Assembly (NCBI RefSeq): GCF_900187015.1
Contig: NZ_LT906479.1
Span: 3,410,001-3,474,000, forward strand
DNA from: Serratia ficaria
Lineage (GTDB): Bacteria; Pseudomonadota; Gammaproteobacteria; Enterobacterales; Enterobacteriaceae
Length of the DNA stretch: 64,000 nucleotides
Direction: 5' to 3'
The translations under genes were made by a program, and so were the position numbers. The notes beneath the pieces are model-generated. The model ran no database searches. It worked only from the letters and a program-made list of their open reading frames with translations, and was not told the DNA's origin. Position 1 is the first letter of the stretch, and every line of letters begins with the position of its first letter. Below are positions 16,863 through 26,865 of this stretch, piece by piece.

Positions 16863-17621
16863 TCAGGAAGCCAGGGTGGCGCCGCCGTCGATCACGATGT
16901 CCTGCAGGGTGATGTGGCTGGCCAGATCCGAGGCCAGGAACAGCACCGCGTTGGCGATTTCGTCCGGGCGGGCGATCTTGCCCAGCGGGATGCCCAGCTT
17001 GAACATCTCGGGGAAACCGGCGATGGTGCGCTGTTCGGCATCCGGGGTTTGCCACATGCCGCGCTGCATCGGGGTGTCGGTCGAGCCCGGCGACACCAGG
17101 TTACAGCGCACGCCAAACGGCGCCAGTTCCAGCCCCACGCAGTGGTTCAGGCTGGTCAACGCCGCCTTGGAGGCGCAGTAAGCCGCCATCTGCACACGCG
17201 GCACGTGCGCGGCGTTGGAGCCGACGCTGACGATCGCCCCACGGCGCTGCGCCTTGAAGTGCGGCAGCAGCGCGCGGAACAAATAGAACGCGCCCGAGGC
17301 GTTGACGTTGATGCACTGGTGCCAGTCGTCCAGGCTCAGGTCTTCGGTATTGCCCATGCGCAGAATGCCGGCGGCGTTGACCAGCACGTCCAGCCGGGGA
17401 TTTTGCGCCAGCTGCTCCCGGCATACCTCGGCGACCTGTTGCGGCTGGCTGATATCCAGCGTCACGCAGGGGTAAGGCAGATCCGGCTGGGCGAACTCGC
17501 GATCAAACCCCAGCACCTCGGCGCCCTGCGCCATAAAATGCCGGGCGATCTGCTCGCCGATGCCGCGCGCCGCGCCGGTCACCCAGACGCGCTTGCCGCT
17601 GAAATCCATCTGTACGCTCAT
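16863..17621 (-). CDS. entA: 2,3-dihydro-2,3-dihydroxybenzoate dehydrogenase EntA
   Basis: A 252-residue short-chain dehydrogenase that makes 2,3-dihydroxybenzoate for catechol siderophores, using NAD+. It has the cofactor motif TGAARGIGEQIA (residues ~15-26), NAAG, and the catalytic Ser/YCASK set in IVSVGSNAAHVPRVQMAAYCASKAAL. Length equals EntA/VibA/DhbA (~250). It follows entC with only ~84 bp between, and the gap holds a possible 16-codon reading frame whose stop overlaps this start. The usual entE and entB are absent here. Confidence 0.9.
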   Translation of the reverse strand: MSVQMDFSGKRVWVTGAARGIGEQIARHFMAQGAEVLGFDREFAQPDLPYPCVTLDISQPQQVAEVCREQLAQNPRLDVLVNAAGILRMGNTEDLSLDDWHQCINVNASGAFYLFRALLPHFKAQRRGAIVSVGSNAAHVPRVQMAAYCASKAALTSLNHCVGLELAPFGVRCNLVSPGSTDTPMQRGMWQTPDAEQRTIAGFPEMFKLGIPLGKIARPDEIANAVLFLASDLASHITLQDIVIDGGATLAS

Positions 17622-17668
17622 GGGCGCACCGCCATCAGCGCGTTCGCGCCGGCGTGATTCGTTGTCAT
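17618..17668 (-). CDS. possible 16-codon leader peptide before entA
   Basis: ATG at 17668 preceded by CAGGAG, then MTTNHAGANALMAVRP and a TGA that overlaps the entA ATG as ATGA. The good ribosome site and the coupling are the only evidence; entA has no other clear ribosome site of its own. It could be a short translated coupler, or the scar left when entE and entB were lost or moved. No match to known peptides. Confidence 0.35.
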   Translation of the reverse strand: MTTNHAGANALMAVRP

Positions 17669-17705
17669 AATCGGTTTCTCCTGCAAAAGGGGTAGAGAGC
17701 CGGCC

Positions 17706-18893
17706 TTACAGCGCGCCGCTGTTCAGGCCGAAAGCGTTAAGCATGGTGCCCAGCTTGGCGGCGGTTTCCGCCCATTCGGACTGCGGCGTCGAGGCTTCGA
17801 CGATGCCCGCGCCGGCGAACAGCCGCACCCGGTTGCCGCGCAGAATGCCGCTGCGGATGACGATCGCCCATTCGCCGTCGCCGTTGGCGTCGCACCAGCC
17901 GACGATGCCGCTGAACAGGCCGCGATCGTACTGCTCCAGATCGGCGATCAGCCGGCGGGCGGTTTCGGTCGGGAAGCCGCACAGCGCCGGCGTCGGGTGC
18001 AACAGGCAGGCAAGCTGCATCACGTTAAGCTGCGGGTCCCGCAGTTCGCCGCGAATGCGGGTGGACAGGTGCCACATGGTGCCGGTGCTCATCAGCGAAG
18101 GCCCGGAAGGCACGCTCAGCGTCGCGCACAGCGGCGCCAACCGCTGGCGAATGTCGTCGATCACCAGCTTGTGTTCGTATTTGTCTTTGGTCGACCGCAT
18201 CAGGCGTTCGCTGCCGATGCGGTCTTGCTGCGCATCCGCCTGCCGGCGCGCCGAGCCCGCCAGCGGGTTGGAGTGGATCTCGCCGCCCTGCTTGCGGATC
18301 AGCAGTTCCGGGCTGGCGCCGATCAGCACGCCGCCGTCGGGCAGCGGCAGGGAAAAGTGGTAACCGTTCGGGTTCTGCACCATCAGGTTATTGAGGATCT
18401 GATGGCCCGCCACCGGCTGCTCCAGCTCGATCTCCAGAATGCGCGACAGCACCGCCTTGCTCAGCCTGCCCTGTTTAAAACGGCTGACCGCCTCCGCCAC
18501 CGCGTGCTTGAAGCGCGGCTCGTCCGGAATGCTGGTGCAGGCGGCCAACCGGTGCTGCTGCAGCATTGGCCGCGCATCGCGGGTGTAATGGTCATTGGCG
18601 ACGAACCGGCTCTGTTGCGGTACGTACAGGCAGGAGGGCTGGCGGGTATCGAAAGGAATGGCGCCCACCACCACCGGCGCCTCCTGGCCGGCCTGTTTGG
18701 CGCGCTGCAGCGCCTGGCCGATGTTCTGCGCCAGCGCGCTGTCGGCCCGCTCGCCGCCGAAGGCCGGCGTCTCGATGCGTTCGAATACGCCCTGCGCGCT
18801 CAGCGAGCGGAACTCCGACTGGTATAAAAAGGTAGATTGCTCTGAGTAAACAAAACCGGGAAAGGTTTGGTTTTCCGTTGTCAGTGTAGCCAC
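17706..18893 (-). CDS. entC: isochorismate synthase EntC
   Basis: A 395-residue Mg-dependent chorismate-utilising enzyme converting chorismate to isochorismate, the first step of 2,3-dihydroxybenzoate synthesis. The C-terminal chorismate-binding domain shows the regions LSKAVLSRILEIEL, LIGASPELLIRKQGG, NPLAGSARR, STKDKYEH and HPTPALCGFPTE. The GTG at 18893 is preferred because AGGAG lies seven bases upstream; an in-frame ATG at 18920 precedes that ribosome site and lies at the edge of the Fur box. First gene of the iron-regulated unit; EntC is usually 391 residues. Confidence 0.92.
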   Translation of the reverse strand: MATLTTENQTFPGFVYSEQSTFLYQSEFRSLSAQGVFERIETPAFGGERADSALAQNIGQALQRAKQAGQEAPVVVGAIPFDTRQPSCLYVPQQSRFVANDHYTRDARPMLQQHRLAACTSIPDEPRFKHAVAEAVSRFKQGRLSKAVLSRILEIELEQPVAGHQILNNLMVQNPNGYHFSLPLPDGGVLIGASPELLIRKQGGEIHSNPLAGSARRQADAQQDRIGSERLMRSTKDKYEHKLVIDDIRQRLAPLCATLSVPSGPSLMSTGTMWHLSTRIRGELRDPQLNVMQLACLLHPTPALCGFPTETARRLIADLEQYDRGLFSGIVGWCDANGDGEWAIVIRSGILRGNRVRLFAGAGIVEASTPQSEWAETAAKLGTMLNAFGLNSGAL

Positions 18894-18923
18894 AAGACCA
18901 CTCCTTTGCGTTGCCCGCACTAA

Positions 18924-18950
18924 TGATAATGGTTATGCGAATGATTATCA
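18924..18950. promoter_or_regulatory. Fur box (two overlapping 7-1-7 sites)
   Basis: TGATAAT at 18924-18930 and ATTATCA at 18944-18950 bracket a region in which two 15-bp Fur heptamer pairs overlap (18924-18938 and 18936-18950). It sits directly upstream of entC and predicts iron repression by Fur of entC and probably entA. Confidence 0.85.
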
Positions 18951-19081
18951 TTAGTTATAAAGACCGGTAAATTACACCGCCGCCCGGCGCGGGTCAATCA
19001 CCGTTAGCGTAATAATTAATGAATGAAACGCTCAGGCATGGCAAATGCACGTTACAGTGCAACGCAAATCAACGCACTGAT

Positions 19082-19774
19082 TTAACAGTAAATAAATGTC
19101 GTTACGTCGTCACCTTCATGCCAGTAGCGGCCCAAAAAACGACGGCCTGCACGGCACTGCGGGGTGAGTGTCTTAAGCAGTTCCAATTCAAAGGTCTGGG
19201 TTTGCGCATCCATTACCACCATGCGCGCATCCAAAAAATCAAAGTAGCGGCGCACCTGCGGGTACAGCGCTTTGAACAGGCTCTCCTTGGCGGAGAACGT
19301 CAGCGTCAGCAGGCGATTGAACGCCTGCGGCCCGCGGCGCAGCTCTGCGCACTCCTCCGCACCGACGATAGCGCCCCACAGCTCCTCCGCGCGCGCCTGC
19401 GGCATCAGCGTCTCCACGTCCAGCCCGACGCCGCCCAGGCCGTTTTCGGCGTGCACCGCGCACAGCGCGGTAGCCGCATTGTGGCTCAGCGCGCCGGCGA
19501 CGCCCGGCGGCCACTGCGGCGCGCGATCTTCGCCCGGCAGCAGGATAAAACCGCTGAAGCCCAACGGCGCCAGCAGCCGCTGCGCCAGACAGCGCCCGGC
19601 CAAATATTCCGCCCGGCGCTTGGGCACCGCGCGCGCCAGGTGCTCCGGCAGAGCGATGCCCGCCTCGCGAAAGCGTTCGTCACCATAGTCCGCCAGCGAG
19701 AAACGGCAACGCGCCACCTGCCCCGGGTAATCAACCAGGTTAAAAAGTTCGATATCGCGGATAAAAGCGGGCAA
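19082..19774 (-). CDS. 4'-phosphopantetheinyl transferase, EntD/PswP type
   Basis: A 230-residue enzyme that attaches the CoA-derived phosphopantetheine arm to carrier domains of non-ribosomal peptide and polyketide enzymes. Diagnostic motifs are KRRAEYLAGRCLAQRLL, GALSHN, GVGLDVE (the Mg-binding Asp/Glu) and FSAKESLFKALYP. The reading frame opens at a TTG (19774) with AAGGA eight bases upstream; no ATG fits. It lies next to Fur-regulated entC but has its own start region. In S. marcescens a homologue, PswP, serves serrawettin W1 and prodigiosin synthesis, so this may be a general activator rather than only EntD. Confidence 0.85.
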   Translation of the reverse strand: MPAFIRDIELFNLVDYPGQVARCRFSLADYGDERFREAGIALPEHLARAVPKRRAEYLAGRCLAQRLLAPLGFSGFILLPGEDRAPQWPPGVAGALSHNAATALCAVHAENGLGGVGLDVETLMPQARAEELWGAIVGAEECAELRRGPQAFNRLLTLTFSAKESLFKALYPQVRRYFDFLDARMVVMDAQTQTFELELLKTLTPQCRAGRRFLGRYWHEGDDVTTFIYC

Positions 19775-19842
19775 CGGGAGGTTCCTTGAACAGTGCGCAG
19801 AGCGACGATTTTAGCCCCCGCGCTCCCCGGCAACAACGACTA

Positions 19843-19872
19843 TTCCTCTCCCCCGCCGCCGGAGGAGAGGAA
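19843..19872. terminator. hairpin downstream of agp
   Basis: A perfect 9-bp inverted repeat TTCCTCTCC / GGAGAGGAA around a C/G-rich loop, six bases beyond the agp stop codon. It lacks a run of T, so it may be a factor-assisted end or an mRNA 3' stabiliser. Confidence 0.4.
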
Positions 19873-19878
19873 CGCGGC

Positions 19879-21108
19879 TTACAGAATGCCTTTCATGGTC
19901 TTTTCGAAATCGCTCCAGGCGCAGAAGCCGTCCTTGTCGATTGGGCAGCCCTTCAGCGCCAGGGTCACGCGCTGCGGCGGATTTTGCAGCGTCAGCGGCG
20001 TGGCTTTGCGCAGTTGATCGGTAGACTGATAAACGTATTCGATTTTCAGCAGCTCGCGGTCATTCTGCCGATCGTGCCAGCGCTGGAACACCAGCTTGCC
20101 GCCGATCGGCGTTTTCTCGTACTGCTGCGGCAGCTGATACGGCTGGAACTGCATCGCCGACAGCAGCGATGCGATATTCGAATCGTGGCCGACCAGCACC
20201 GTCAGCTTGGGCGCATCCGGCTTGCGCTCGCCGAGCAGCGCGCCGTTGATGTAGGCCAGCAGCGGTTTGGCGACGTTCCGCGCCACCACCGGCGAGGTGA
20301 ACAGCGAATCCTGATAGCCGTCTTTCAGCTGCGCCAGCTGCTTCCACTGGTGCGGCGTGGCGATTTTGCCCCAGGCCACGTCCTTCATCGGGAAACCTTC
20401 GTAATACTGCAGCATAAAGGCGTCCACCAGCGAGTTGCCCACCCGCAGCGGCCCGGCCACGCCCGGCTCTTTGCCCGGCACCGCGCTCAGGGTGCTGGCC
20501 TCTTTGGTCAGATCGCAGTGCCGGTCGGTTTTGCAGGCGCTGGAGTCTTTATAATCGACGATTTTCGCCAGCTGCCGGTAAGACTCGTCCAGCTTCAGCG
20601 AGGCCAGCTCGGCCTTCATCGCCGCCAGCGCCTGTTGATTGAAGGCTGCGCTGCTGTCGGTGATGATCGGGTTGAAGGTCGGGTCCATCTCGCCCATTTT
20701 TTCCTGATGGTGCACGGCGACGTCGCAGCCGGGGAACGCGCCGTTGCTGAAGAACTGCGCGGTGGCCACCGTGCGCTGCAGGCTGTTGGCGTAAACGTAC
20801 AGGCTGCCGGCGGTCGGGCAGCCTTCCTGCGGCAGCAGGCCGGTCTGCTTCAGCCAGGCGTTGAAGTAGTGCCCCATATAGACTTCCAGCACCCCGCCCT
20901 TGGTGGTCAGCAGCCCGCCCGGCGTTTCCCAGGCCGGCCAGGCCCGCGGCGTGGACTGCGCCAGCACGCTGCCGTTATTGGCCAGCGGCGCGCGCAGGTT
21001 GTGGCGGCTCATCACCAGCACCTGCTCCAGCTGATAGTCGTTGGTTGCCCCCCATACGGTCCCGGTGAATAACAAAGGCAGGCACAGCAATAACGTTTTT
21101 TTTCTCAT
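19879..21108 (-). CDS. agp: glucose-1-phosphatase (histidine acid phosphatase)
   Basis: A 409-residue periplasmic enzyme of the histidine acid phosphatase family. The signal peptide is [21 protein letters not shown]. The catalytic motif appears as [16 protein letters not shown], the Agp form of RHGxRxP, and the proton donor as GHDSNIA (HD). The long near-identity to E. coli Agp ([15 protein letters not shown]) supports glucose-1-phosphatase; phytase activity is also known for relatives. The ATG at 21108 is chosen because it begins the signal peptide, although an in-frame start exists ~96 bases upstream. Monocistronic. Confidence 0.92.
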   Translation of the reverse strand: MRKKTLLLCLPLLFTGTVWGATNDYQLEQVLVMSRHNLRAPLANNGSVLAQSTPRAWPAWETPGGLLTTKGGVLEVYMGHYFNAWLKQTGLLPQEGCPTAGSLYVYANSLQRTVATAQFFSNGAFPGCDVAVHHQEKMGEMDPTFNPIITDSSAAFNQQALAAMKAELASLKLDESYRQLAKIVDYKDSSACKTDRHCDLTKEASTLSAVPGKEPGVAGPLRVGNSLVDAFMLQYYEGFPMKDVAWGKIATPHQWKQLAQLKDGYQDSLFTSPVVARNVAKPLLAYINGALLGERKPDAPKLTVLVGHDSNIASLLSAMQFQPYQLPQQYEKTPIGGKLVFQRWHDRQNDRELLKIEYVYQSTDQLRKATPLTLQNPPQRVTLALKGCPIDKDGFCAWSDFEKTMKGIL

Positions 21109-21254
21109 CCGCAGAGGCTCCCGGAAAGTGATTGTTTTGAATGTGTTAGCTTTCGCCCGGCTATGATGGAGGGGTTGGTCGCCCAAGTGTGTGATGGGGT
21201 TCACGGGAAAAGATCGTACCGGCGGCCATCTGCCGATGGCCGCCGCAGGCTAAT

Positions 21255-22718
21255 TTAGAACCACAGGCGCATGATCGGCCAGCCGATCAGCAACAGCGCG
21301 GCGATGTACACCACGCCGAGAATGCCGCCCAGCCGCCAGTAATCTTTCGACTTCACGTAGCCGCAGCCGTAGATGATCACCCCCGGGCCGGTGGCGTACG
21401 GCGTCAGCACGCCCATGATGCCGATCGACAGCACCAGCAGCATCGACAGCTGCTCCATCGGCACGCCCGGCAAGCCTTTCCCCACCGCCAGGATCACCGG
21501 CAACAGGGTGGCGGTATGCGCCGACAGGCTGGCGAACAGGTAGTGGGCGAAGTAGAACACCAGCACCAGCGCCACCACCGTCATGTTGGGCGAAAAACCG
21601 TCCAGGTGGGTGCTCATGGTCTGGGCGAACCAGTCGATAAAACCGGAGCGGGTCAGGCCGTTGGCCATCACCACCAGCGTCGCCAGGTTGACCAGGGTGT
21701 TCCAGGCGCTGGAGTATTTGGTGATGTCTTTCCACGACACCACGTGCAGCGCCAGCATCAACGACACCGCCAGCAGGCAGACCGCAGTGGCGTCCAGCAC
21801 CTTGCCGCCGAACACCCACAGGCACAGGCTGAGCAGCACCAGGCCGATCAGGGTGTACTCCTTGCGGCTCAGCTTGCCCATTTCGCCCAGCGCGGTGTTG
21901 GCCCAGGCGGCCACCTCGCTGCTGTGGGTCACCCCCGGCTTGTACAGGCAGTAAGAAATCAGCGGCGCGACGATCAGCAGCAGCAGGCCGACCGGCAGGA
22001 ACGCCAGGAACCACTGCATCCAGCTGATGTGCACCCCGGCGATTTTGCCGACGAACTCGATGCCCAGCACGTTGGGCGCGGCGCCGGTCACGAACATCGA
22101 GGAGCTGATGCTGGTGCCCACCACCATCATCCACATCAGGTAGCCGCCGATGCGTCGCGAAGAGGGATCGTTGGGGAAGGAGTCGAACAGCGGCGGCAGG
22201 TTTTTCACCACCGGGAATACCGTACCGCCGGTGCGGGCGGTATTGGACGGGGTAAACGGCGCCAGCAGAATGTCGATGATCACCACCGCGTAGCCCAGCG
22301 TCAGGGTGCGCTTGCCCATAAACTTCACCAGGAACAGCGCGATGCGCCGCCCCAGCCCGGTGGCCTCGTAGCCCAGCGCGAAGATAAAGGCGCCGAACAC
22401 CAGCCAGACGGTGGTGCTGGAGAAGCCCGCCAGCCCCCATTTTAGCGCTTCCTTGCCCGCCTTGAAGCCCGGCTCGGCCAGCTCCTGCGCGCCGAACAGC
22501 ACCCAGTTGGCGCTCAGCACGCTGAGGGTCACGGCGATAAAGCTGATGGCGGTGGCGGGGATCGGCTCCAGAATCATGCCGACGATCATCGCCACGAAAA
22601 TGGCGAAGTAGCGCCAGGCCTGCGGCGGCATGCCGTCGGGCACCGGTATCAGTAACAGGATCGCCAGCACCGCCAGCGGCGCTATCGCTTTCCAGATTTT
22701 TTCCTGGGTTTGGGACAT
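21255..22718 (-). CDS. citT: citrate:succinate antiporter CitT
   Basis: A 487-residue DASS-family inner-membrane transporter, the same length as E. coli CitT, with ~12 membrane segments and the conserved SNT motifs (PSNTARTGGTVFPV and SAHTATLLPV). It imports citrate in exchange for succinate during anaerobic citrate fermentation. Last gene of the cit operon, 18 bp after citG. Its presence instead of the sodium-coupled CitS, with no oxaloacetate decarboxylase genes nearby, indicates the E. coli-type rather than the Klebsiella-type pathway. Confidence 0.93.
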   Translation of the reverse strand: MSQTQEKIWKAIAPLAVLAILLLIPVPDGMPPQAWRYFAIFVAMIVGMILEPIPATAISFIAVTLSVLSANWVLFGAQELAEPGFKAGKEALKWGLAGFSSTTVWLVFGAFIFALGYEATGLGRRIALFLVKFMGKRTLTLGYAVVIIDILLAPFTPSNTARTGGTVFPVVKNLPPLFDSFPNDPSSRRIGGYLMWMMVVGTSISSSMFVTGAAPNVLGIEFVGKIAGVHISWMQWFLAFLPVGLLLLIVAPLISYCLYKPGVTHSSEVAAWANTALGEMGKLSRKEYTLIGLVLLSLCLWVFGGKVLDATAVCLLAVSLMLALHVVSWKDITKYSSAWNTLVNLATLVVMANGLTRSGFIDWFAQTMSTHLDGFSPNMTVVALVLVFYFAHYLFASLSAHTATLLPVILAVGKGLPGVPMEQLSMLLVLSIGIMGVLTPYATGPGVIIYGCGYVKSKDYWRLGGILGVVYIAALLLIGWPIMRLWF

Positions 22719-22736
22719 GGGGATTTCTCCTGAAGG

Positions 22737-23618
22737 TTATGATTCCTGGTCACCCGGCTGCGGCAGTTGCGCCAGCAGCCAGGTCACTATCAACAGGTCG
22801 GCGCTGCCGCCGGGGCTGAGATTGCGGGCGATGCACTCGGCGTCGAAGCGCCGGATGGCCTGATCGCCGCTGTGCGCCAGCAGCGCCGCGGCGCGGCGCT
22901 GCAGCCAGCGCAAGCCGCCGATGCCGCCGCGCGAGGCGACGTTGGTGTCGTCGTTGTGGGCCATCAGCCACAGCAGGCTGTCCGTCAGCGCCCGTTGCTC
23001 GCCCCGTCCCGCCGCCATGCGCCGCCGATACAGCGGCAGCGCGCCGTCGATCACCAGCCGGAAACCGGACTCCGCCTCACCGCGCGCGCCGCTCAGACCG
23101 TGGGCAGCGAACAGCCGCTGGCCGGCGGTGTGCCCGGCGTTGTTGCGCCGCAGCTCCCGCGTGACCAGCCCGCGGCACATCGCCGCCGTTTCTGCGCACA
23201 AGGCTTCGGCGCTTATCGCACGGCGCTGCCGGTGCAGGCGGCCGAAGGCGGCACACAGCAGGCCGAGCGAAAACACGCTGCCTTTATGGGTGTTGACGCC
23301 GCCGGTAGCGCGGAACATGTGGTTTTCGCAGGCCATGCCGAGCGGCCGCAGCCTCACCAGCTGTCGTTCCGCCGGCAGCGCCGCGTCCTCTCGCCCGCGC
23401 TGAATGAAGCGCGGCAGCCACGGCCCGATGGCGCGGGCGCTGCGGTAGAAATGCCCGAGATCCATATCGCGGTGCGCGCCGGCGTTGCGGCGATCCACCA
23501 GCCCCGGTTTGGGCGTGAGATTGACCTCCACCAGCAGCGCGCGGTAGGCGGCGCGGGCAAAATCGCGGATCTCCTGCGGCAGGCGCGCGCGGGCATCAAT
23601 CGGCTGAGAGCGCATCAT
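22737..23618 (-). CDS. citG: triphosphoribosyl-dephospho-CoA synthase CitG
   Basis: A 293-residue enzyme that makes the citrate lyase prosthetic-group precursor from ATP and dephospho-CoA. Recognised by [19 protein letters not shown] near the N-terminus, [15 protein letters not shown] in the middle, and [12 protein letters not shown]. The start (ATGATG at 23618) follows AAAGGA and overlaps the end of citX by 23 bp. Confidence 0.93.
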   Translation of the reverse strand: MMRSQPIDARARLPQEIRDFARAAYRALLVEVNLTPKPGLVDRRNAGAHRDMDLGHFYRSARAIGPWLPRFIQRGREDAALPAERQLVRLRPLGMACENHMFRATGGVNTHKGSVFSLGLLCAAFGRLHRQRRAISAEALCAETAAMCRGLVTRELRRNNAGHTAGQRLFAAHGLSGARGEAESGFRLVIDGALPLYRRRMAAGRGEQRALTDSLLWLMAHNDDTNVASRGGIGGLRWLQRRAAALLAHSGDQAIRRFDAECIARNLSPGGSADLLIVTWLLAQLPQPGDQES

Positions 23619-24144
23619 TGAGCATCCTTTCCATTTCGTTCAGCAGCTCATCGCCGCCGTGGCGCCGCTGGCGGGCGCAGAGCTTCGCCGGTCGGCTGCA
23701 CAGCAGGCAGCGACGCTCCGGCAGGCCGATATCGCGCCGCGACAGGATGCGCCCCTGCGAATCGAGCACATCGATGTCCCACAGCCGGCCGATCGGCCGG
23801 CGCACTTCCAGCTGCATGGCGCAGTCCTTGACCCGCAGGGCGTCGACCGGCAGCGCCAGATAGCCTTCGCAGCCGGTCGACAGCGCCAGCGTTTCGGCCT
23901 GCAGGCAGGGCCAGCCCTGCTCCGCCAACAGCCGTCGCAGCGCGCGCCACCCCAGGTTGAAGATGCCGCGCGTCAACGCGCTGTCTTTTATCGGCCCCGG
24001 CACCACCAGCGTCAGCACCAGCAGCGTGCAGCTGTGGCGCGCCAGCCACGCCTGCTGACGGGCCTGGCGGCATTCGCGGCTGGCCAGCAGCGCCGGCAGG
24101 CTCACCGCGCGGTTGGCGGCTAAACGCGGATCGACTTCGGCCAT
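23596..24144 (-). CDS. citX: holo-citrate lyase synthase CitX
   Basis: A 182-residue apo-citrate lyase phosphoribosyl-dephospho-CoA transferase that links the prosthetic group to CitD. The motifs [32 protein letters not shown] and [19 protein letters not shown] are typical. Encoded three bases after citF and overlapping citG, so expression is coupled. Confidence 0.93.
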   Translation of the reverse strand: MAEVDPRLAANRAVSLPALLASRECRQARQQAWLARHSCTLLVLTLVVPGPIKDSALTRGIFNLGWRALRRLLAEQGWPCLQAETLALSTGCEGYLALPVDALRVKDCAMQLEVRRPIGRLWDIDVLDSQGRILSRRDIGLPERRCLLCSRPAKLCARQRRHGGDELLNEMERMLNDALSAD

Positions 24145-24147
24145 CGC

Positions 24148-25656
24148 TTACTCCGCCACCTGGCGCACCACGTCGATCACCGAACCATCGCGGTAGCGCA
24201 CCACCGCCACCACTTTGTCGGTGAAGGCGATCGGCGCCGGTTCGCCGGTCAGCTGCAGCGCGCGCCGGCGCAGCCAGCCGATGCCGACCACCGGCAGCCC
24301 GGCCTGCTGCAGGCGTTGCGCCAGCTCCGGCCGCGCCGGATTGACCGCTACGCCGTGGTCGGTCACCAGAATGTCGATGCTGGATCCCGGGGTAACGCAG
24401 GTGGTCACCTGCTCCACCAGCGTCGGGATACGCCCGCGCACCAGCGGCGCCACGATGATCGCCAGCCGCGCCGCCGCGGCGGTATCGCAGTGGCCGCCGG
24501 ATGCGCCGCGCAGCACGCCGTCCGAGCCGGTCAGCACGTTGACGTTAAAACCGGTGTCGATCTCGAGCGCGCTCAGCACCACCACGTCCAACCGGTCGAC
24601 CGAGGCGCCCCTGGAGCTGAAGTTGGCGTATTGGTTGGCGCTGATTTCGAGGTGGCCGGGGTTGCGCGCCAGCGACACCGCCGCCGCGCGGTCAAAGCTC
24701 TGTACGTCCAACAGCTTGCCGATCAGCCCTTTCTCATGCAGGTCCACCATGGTCGAGGTGATGCCGCCGAGCGCGAAGCCGGCGCGAATGCCGCGCGCGC
24801 GCATTTTGTCCTCCAGAAAACGCGTTACCGCCAGCGAGGCGCCGCCGGTGCCGGTCTGCAGCGAGAAGCCGTCGGTGAAGTAGCCGGAACCGGCGATCAC
24901 CTCGGCGGCGCGGCGGGCGATCAGCAGCTCGCGCGGGTTGGAGGTCATGCGCGTGGCGTCGGCGCCGATCTTGTCGGCGTCGCCCACCCGGTCAAGCTGC
25001 ACGATCAGATCCACCCGATCCTGCGCCAGGCTGGCCGGATGGTGCGGATACGGCAGAATTTGCTCGGTCAGCAGCACCACGGCGCCGGCCGCTTCGGCGT
25101 CTACCCGCGCATAGCCGAGCGAGCCGCAGCAGGCCTCGCCGCTGTAGCCGTTGGCGTTGCCGAACTCATCGCAGGCCGGCACGCCGAGGAAGGCGACGTC
25201 GATGTTCAGCTCGCCGGATTCGATCAGGTTGACCCGCCCGCCGTGGGAATGGATCTGCACCGGCTCCGCCAGCAGGCCGCGCGAGACGGCGTCCGCCAGC
25301 GGCCCGCGCAGGCCGGAGGTATAGATGCGGCTCACCACGCCGTTGCGGATATGCTCCACCAGTGGCGCGTGGCAATCGGTCAGCGAGCTGGAGGCCAGCG
25401 TCAGGTTGCGAAAGCCCATCGCCGCCAGCGTTTCCATCACCTGGTTCAGCGCCAGGTCGCCGCCGCGAAACGCATGGTGGAACGAGATGGTCATGCCGTC
25501 CTGCAGCCCGCTGCGGCGCACCGCTTCCTGCAGCGAATCGCAGCGTTTGAGATCGCGCGGCTTGCGCGCCTGCAGGTTGGCCTTGGAGGCGTCCTGATAA
25601 CAACGCAGCGCCGCCGCCTTGTTGAGGGTTAACAGCCGTTGTTGACGATCCATCAT
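24148..25656 (-). CDS. citF: citrate lyase alpha subunit (citrate CoA-transferase) CitF
   Basis: A 502-residue CoA-transferase subunit that exchanges acetyl for citryl on the acyl carrier subunit. It contains [45 protein letters not shown] and [35 protein letters not shown] split over its length, all characteristic. Two adjacent ATG codons (25656, 25653) follow GGGGAGG; the citE stop lies across them, giving tight coupling. E. coli CitF is 510 residues. Confidence 0.94.
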   Translation of the reverse strand: MMDRQQRLLTLNKAAALRCYQDASKANLQARKPRDLKRCDSLQEAVRRSGLQDGMTISFHHAFRGGDLALNQVMETLAAMGFRNLTLASSSLTDCHAPLVEHIRNGVVSRIYTSGLRGPLADAVSRGLLAEPVQIHSHGGRVNLIESGELNIDVAFLGVPACDEFGNANGYSGEACCGSLGYARVDAEAAGAVVLLTEQILPYPHHPASLAQDRVDLIVQLDRVGDADKIGADATRMTSNPRELLIARRAAEVIAGSGYFTDGFSLQTGTGGASLAVTRFLEDKMRARGIRAGFALGGITSTMVDLHEKGLIGKLLDVQSFDRAAAVSLARNPGHLEISANQYANFSSRGASVDRLDVVVLSALEIDTGFNVNVLTGSDGVLRGASGGHCDTAAAARLAIIVAPLVRGRIPTLVEQVTTCVTPGSSIDILVTDHGVAVNPARPELAQRLQQAGLPVVGIGWLRRRALQLTGEPAPIAFTDKVVAVVRYRDGSVIDVVRQVAE

Positions 25657-26573
25657 GCTTCCTCCCCGCACCGTGCCGGTTCTTCGCGAACGCCGGACAG
25701 CGCCGCGCGCTCCAGCACCAGCCGCGCGCGTTCAATCACCGGGCTGTCGACCATTTTTCCGTTGAGCGACACCACGCCGCGCCCTTCCCGCTCCGCCGCT
25801 TCCGCCGCCGCTACCACGCGCTGGGCATGCGCCACCTCTTTGGCGGTCGGCGCATACAGGTTGTGCAGCAGCTCTATTTGCCGCGGGTTGATCAGGGATT
25901 TGCCGTCGAAGCCGAGCTGCTTGATCAGCGCCGCTTCCTGCAGGAAGCCGGCCTCGTTGTTGGCGTCTGAATAGACGGTGTCGAACGCCTGAATGCCGGC
26001 GGCGCGCGCCGCCTGCAGCAGCGAGCAGCGGGCGAACAGCAGCTCGATGCCCTCCGGCGAGCGCTCGGTGCGCAGGTTGCGCACGTAGTCTTCCGCCCCC
26101 AGCGCAATGCCGATCAGGCGCGGAGAAGCCTGAGCGATCGCCACCGCGTTGGTGATGCCCTGCGCCGATTCGATCGCCGCCAGCAGGCCGGTGCTGCCGA
26201 CCGGGCGGCCGCAGTCGGCCTCGATGGCGGCGATTTCCCGCGCCATGTCGGTAACGTCCTGCGCGCTGTCGGTCTTCGGCAGCCGCACGATGTCCGCCCC
26301 GCCGCGCACCACCGCCTGCAGATCCGCCAGCCCGTAGGCGGAGTCCAGCGCGTTGACCCGCACGATGGTTTCCACCTCCCGGTACAGCGGGTGCTGCAGC
26401 GCGTGATACACCAGCCGCCGCGCGGCGTCTTTCTCGCGCAGGATGACCGAGTCTTCCAGATCGAACATCAGCGCATCGGCCTGGTAGATAAAGGCGTTGC
26501 TGACCATCGCCGCATTGGCGCCCGGCACGAACAGCATGCTGCGGCGCAGCCGGGTTTTATTCAGCGTCTTCAT
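25653..26573 (-). CDS. citE: citrate lyase beta subunit (citryl-ACP lyase) CitE
   Basis: A 306-residue TIM-barrel lyase that splits citryl-ACP into acetyl-ACP and oxaloacetate. The N-terminus [23 protein letters not shown] (metal/substrate site), VRVNALDS and [15 protein letters not shown] are diagnostic. Overlaps citD by 17 bp at its start and citF by a few bases at its end. Confidence 0.95.
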   Translation of the reverse strand: MKTLNKTRLRRSMLFVPGANAAMVSNAFIYQADALMFDLEDSVILREKDAARRLVYHALQHPLYREVETIVRVNALDSAYGLADLQAVVRGGADIVRLPKTDSAQDVTDMAREIAAIEADCGRPVGSTGLLAAIESAQGITNAVAIAQASPRLIGIALGAEDYVRNLRTERSPEGIELLFARCSLLQAARAAGIQAFDTVYSDANNEAGFLQEAALIKQLGFDGKSLINPRQIELLHNLYAPTAKEVAHAQRVVAAAEAAEREGRGVVSLNGKMVDSPVIERARLVLERAALSGVREEPARCGEEA

Positions 26574-26865
26574 CTTTCGCCTCCCAGGGCAGCGGCTCGC
26601 CGCCGCTCGCGCGCATCAGCACGGTTTCCAGGCGAGCGCGCAGCACGCAGTCCAGCGCGCCCTTGTCGTCGACCATCACCTGCACCGGTTCCACCTCATA
26701 ACGCTGCAGCACCTCCAGCAGGGTGCGGCGGATAGCCGCGCCGAACTGCTTCTCCACGCTGCTGGCGATCAGCAGATCGTGTTCCGGCCCCTCGGCCGGT
26801 GCGATGCGCACCATGACATCGCTGGATTCCAGCGTGCCGGCCATTGCTTCTCGGATAATTTTCAT
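26557..26865 (-). CDS. citD: citrate lyase gamma subunit (acyl carrier protein) CitD
   Basis: A 102-residue carrier protein. The second of two ATG codons is chosen (spacing from AGGTG, and E. coli CitD begins MKI); this puts the prosthetic-group serine at position 14 in [15 protein letters not shown], as in E. coli and Klebsiella. [19 protein letters not shown] and [16 protein letters not shown] are conserved. Overlaps both neighbours. Confidence 0.93.
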   Translation of the reverse strand: MKIIREAMAGTLESSDVMVRIAPAEGPEHDLLIASSVEKQFGAAIRRTLLEVLQRYEVEPVQVMVDDKGALDCVLRARLETVLMRASGGEPLPWEAKDEDAE

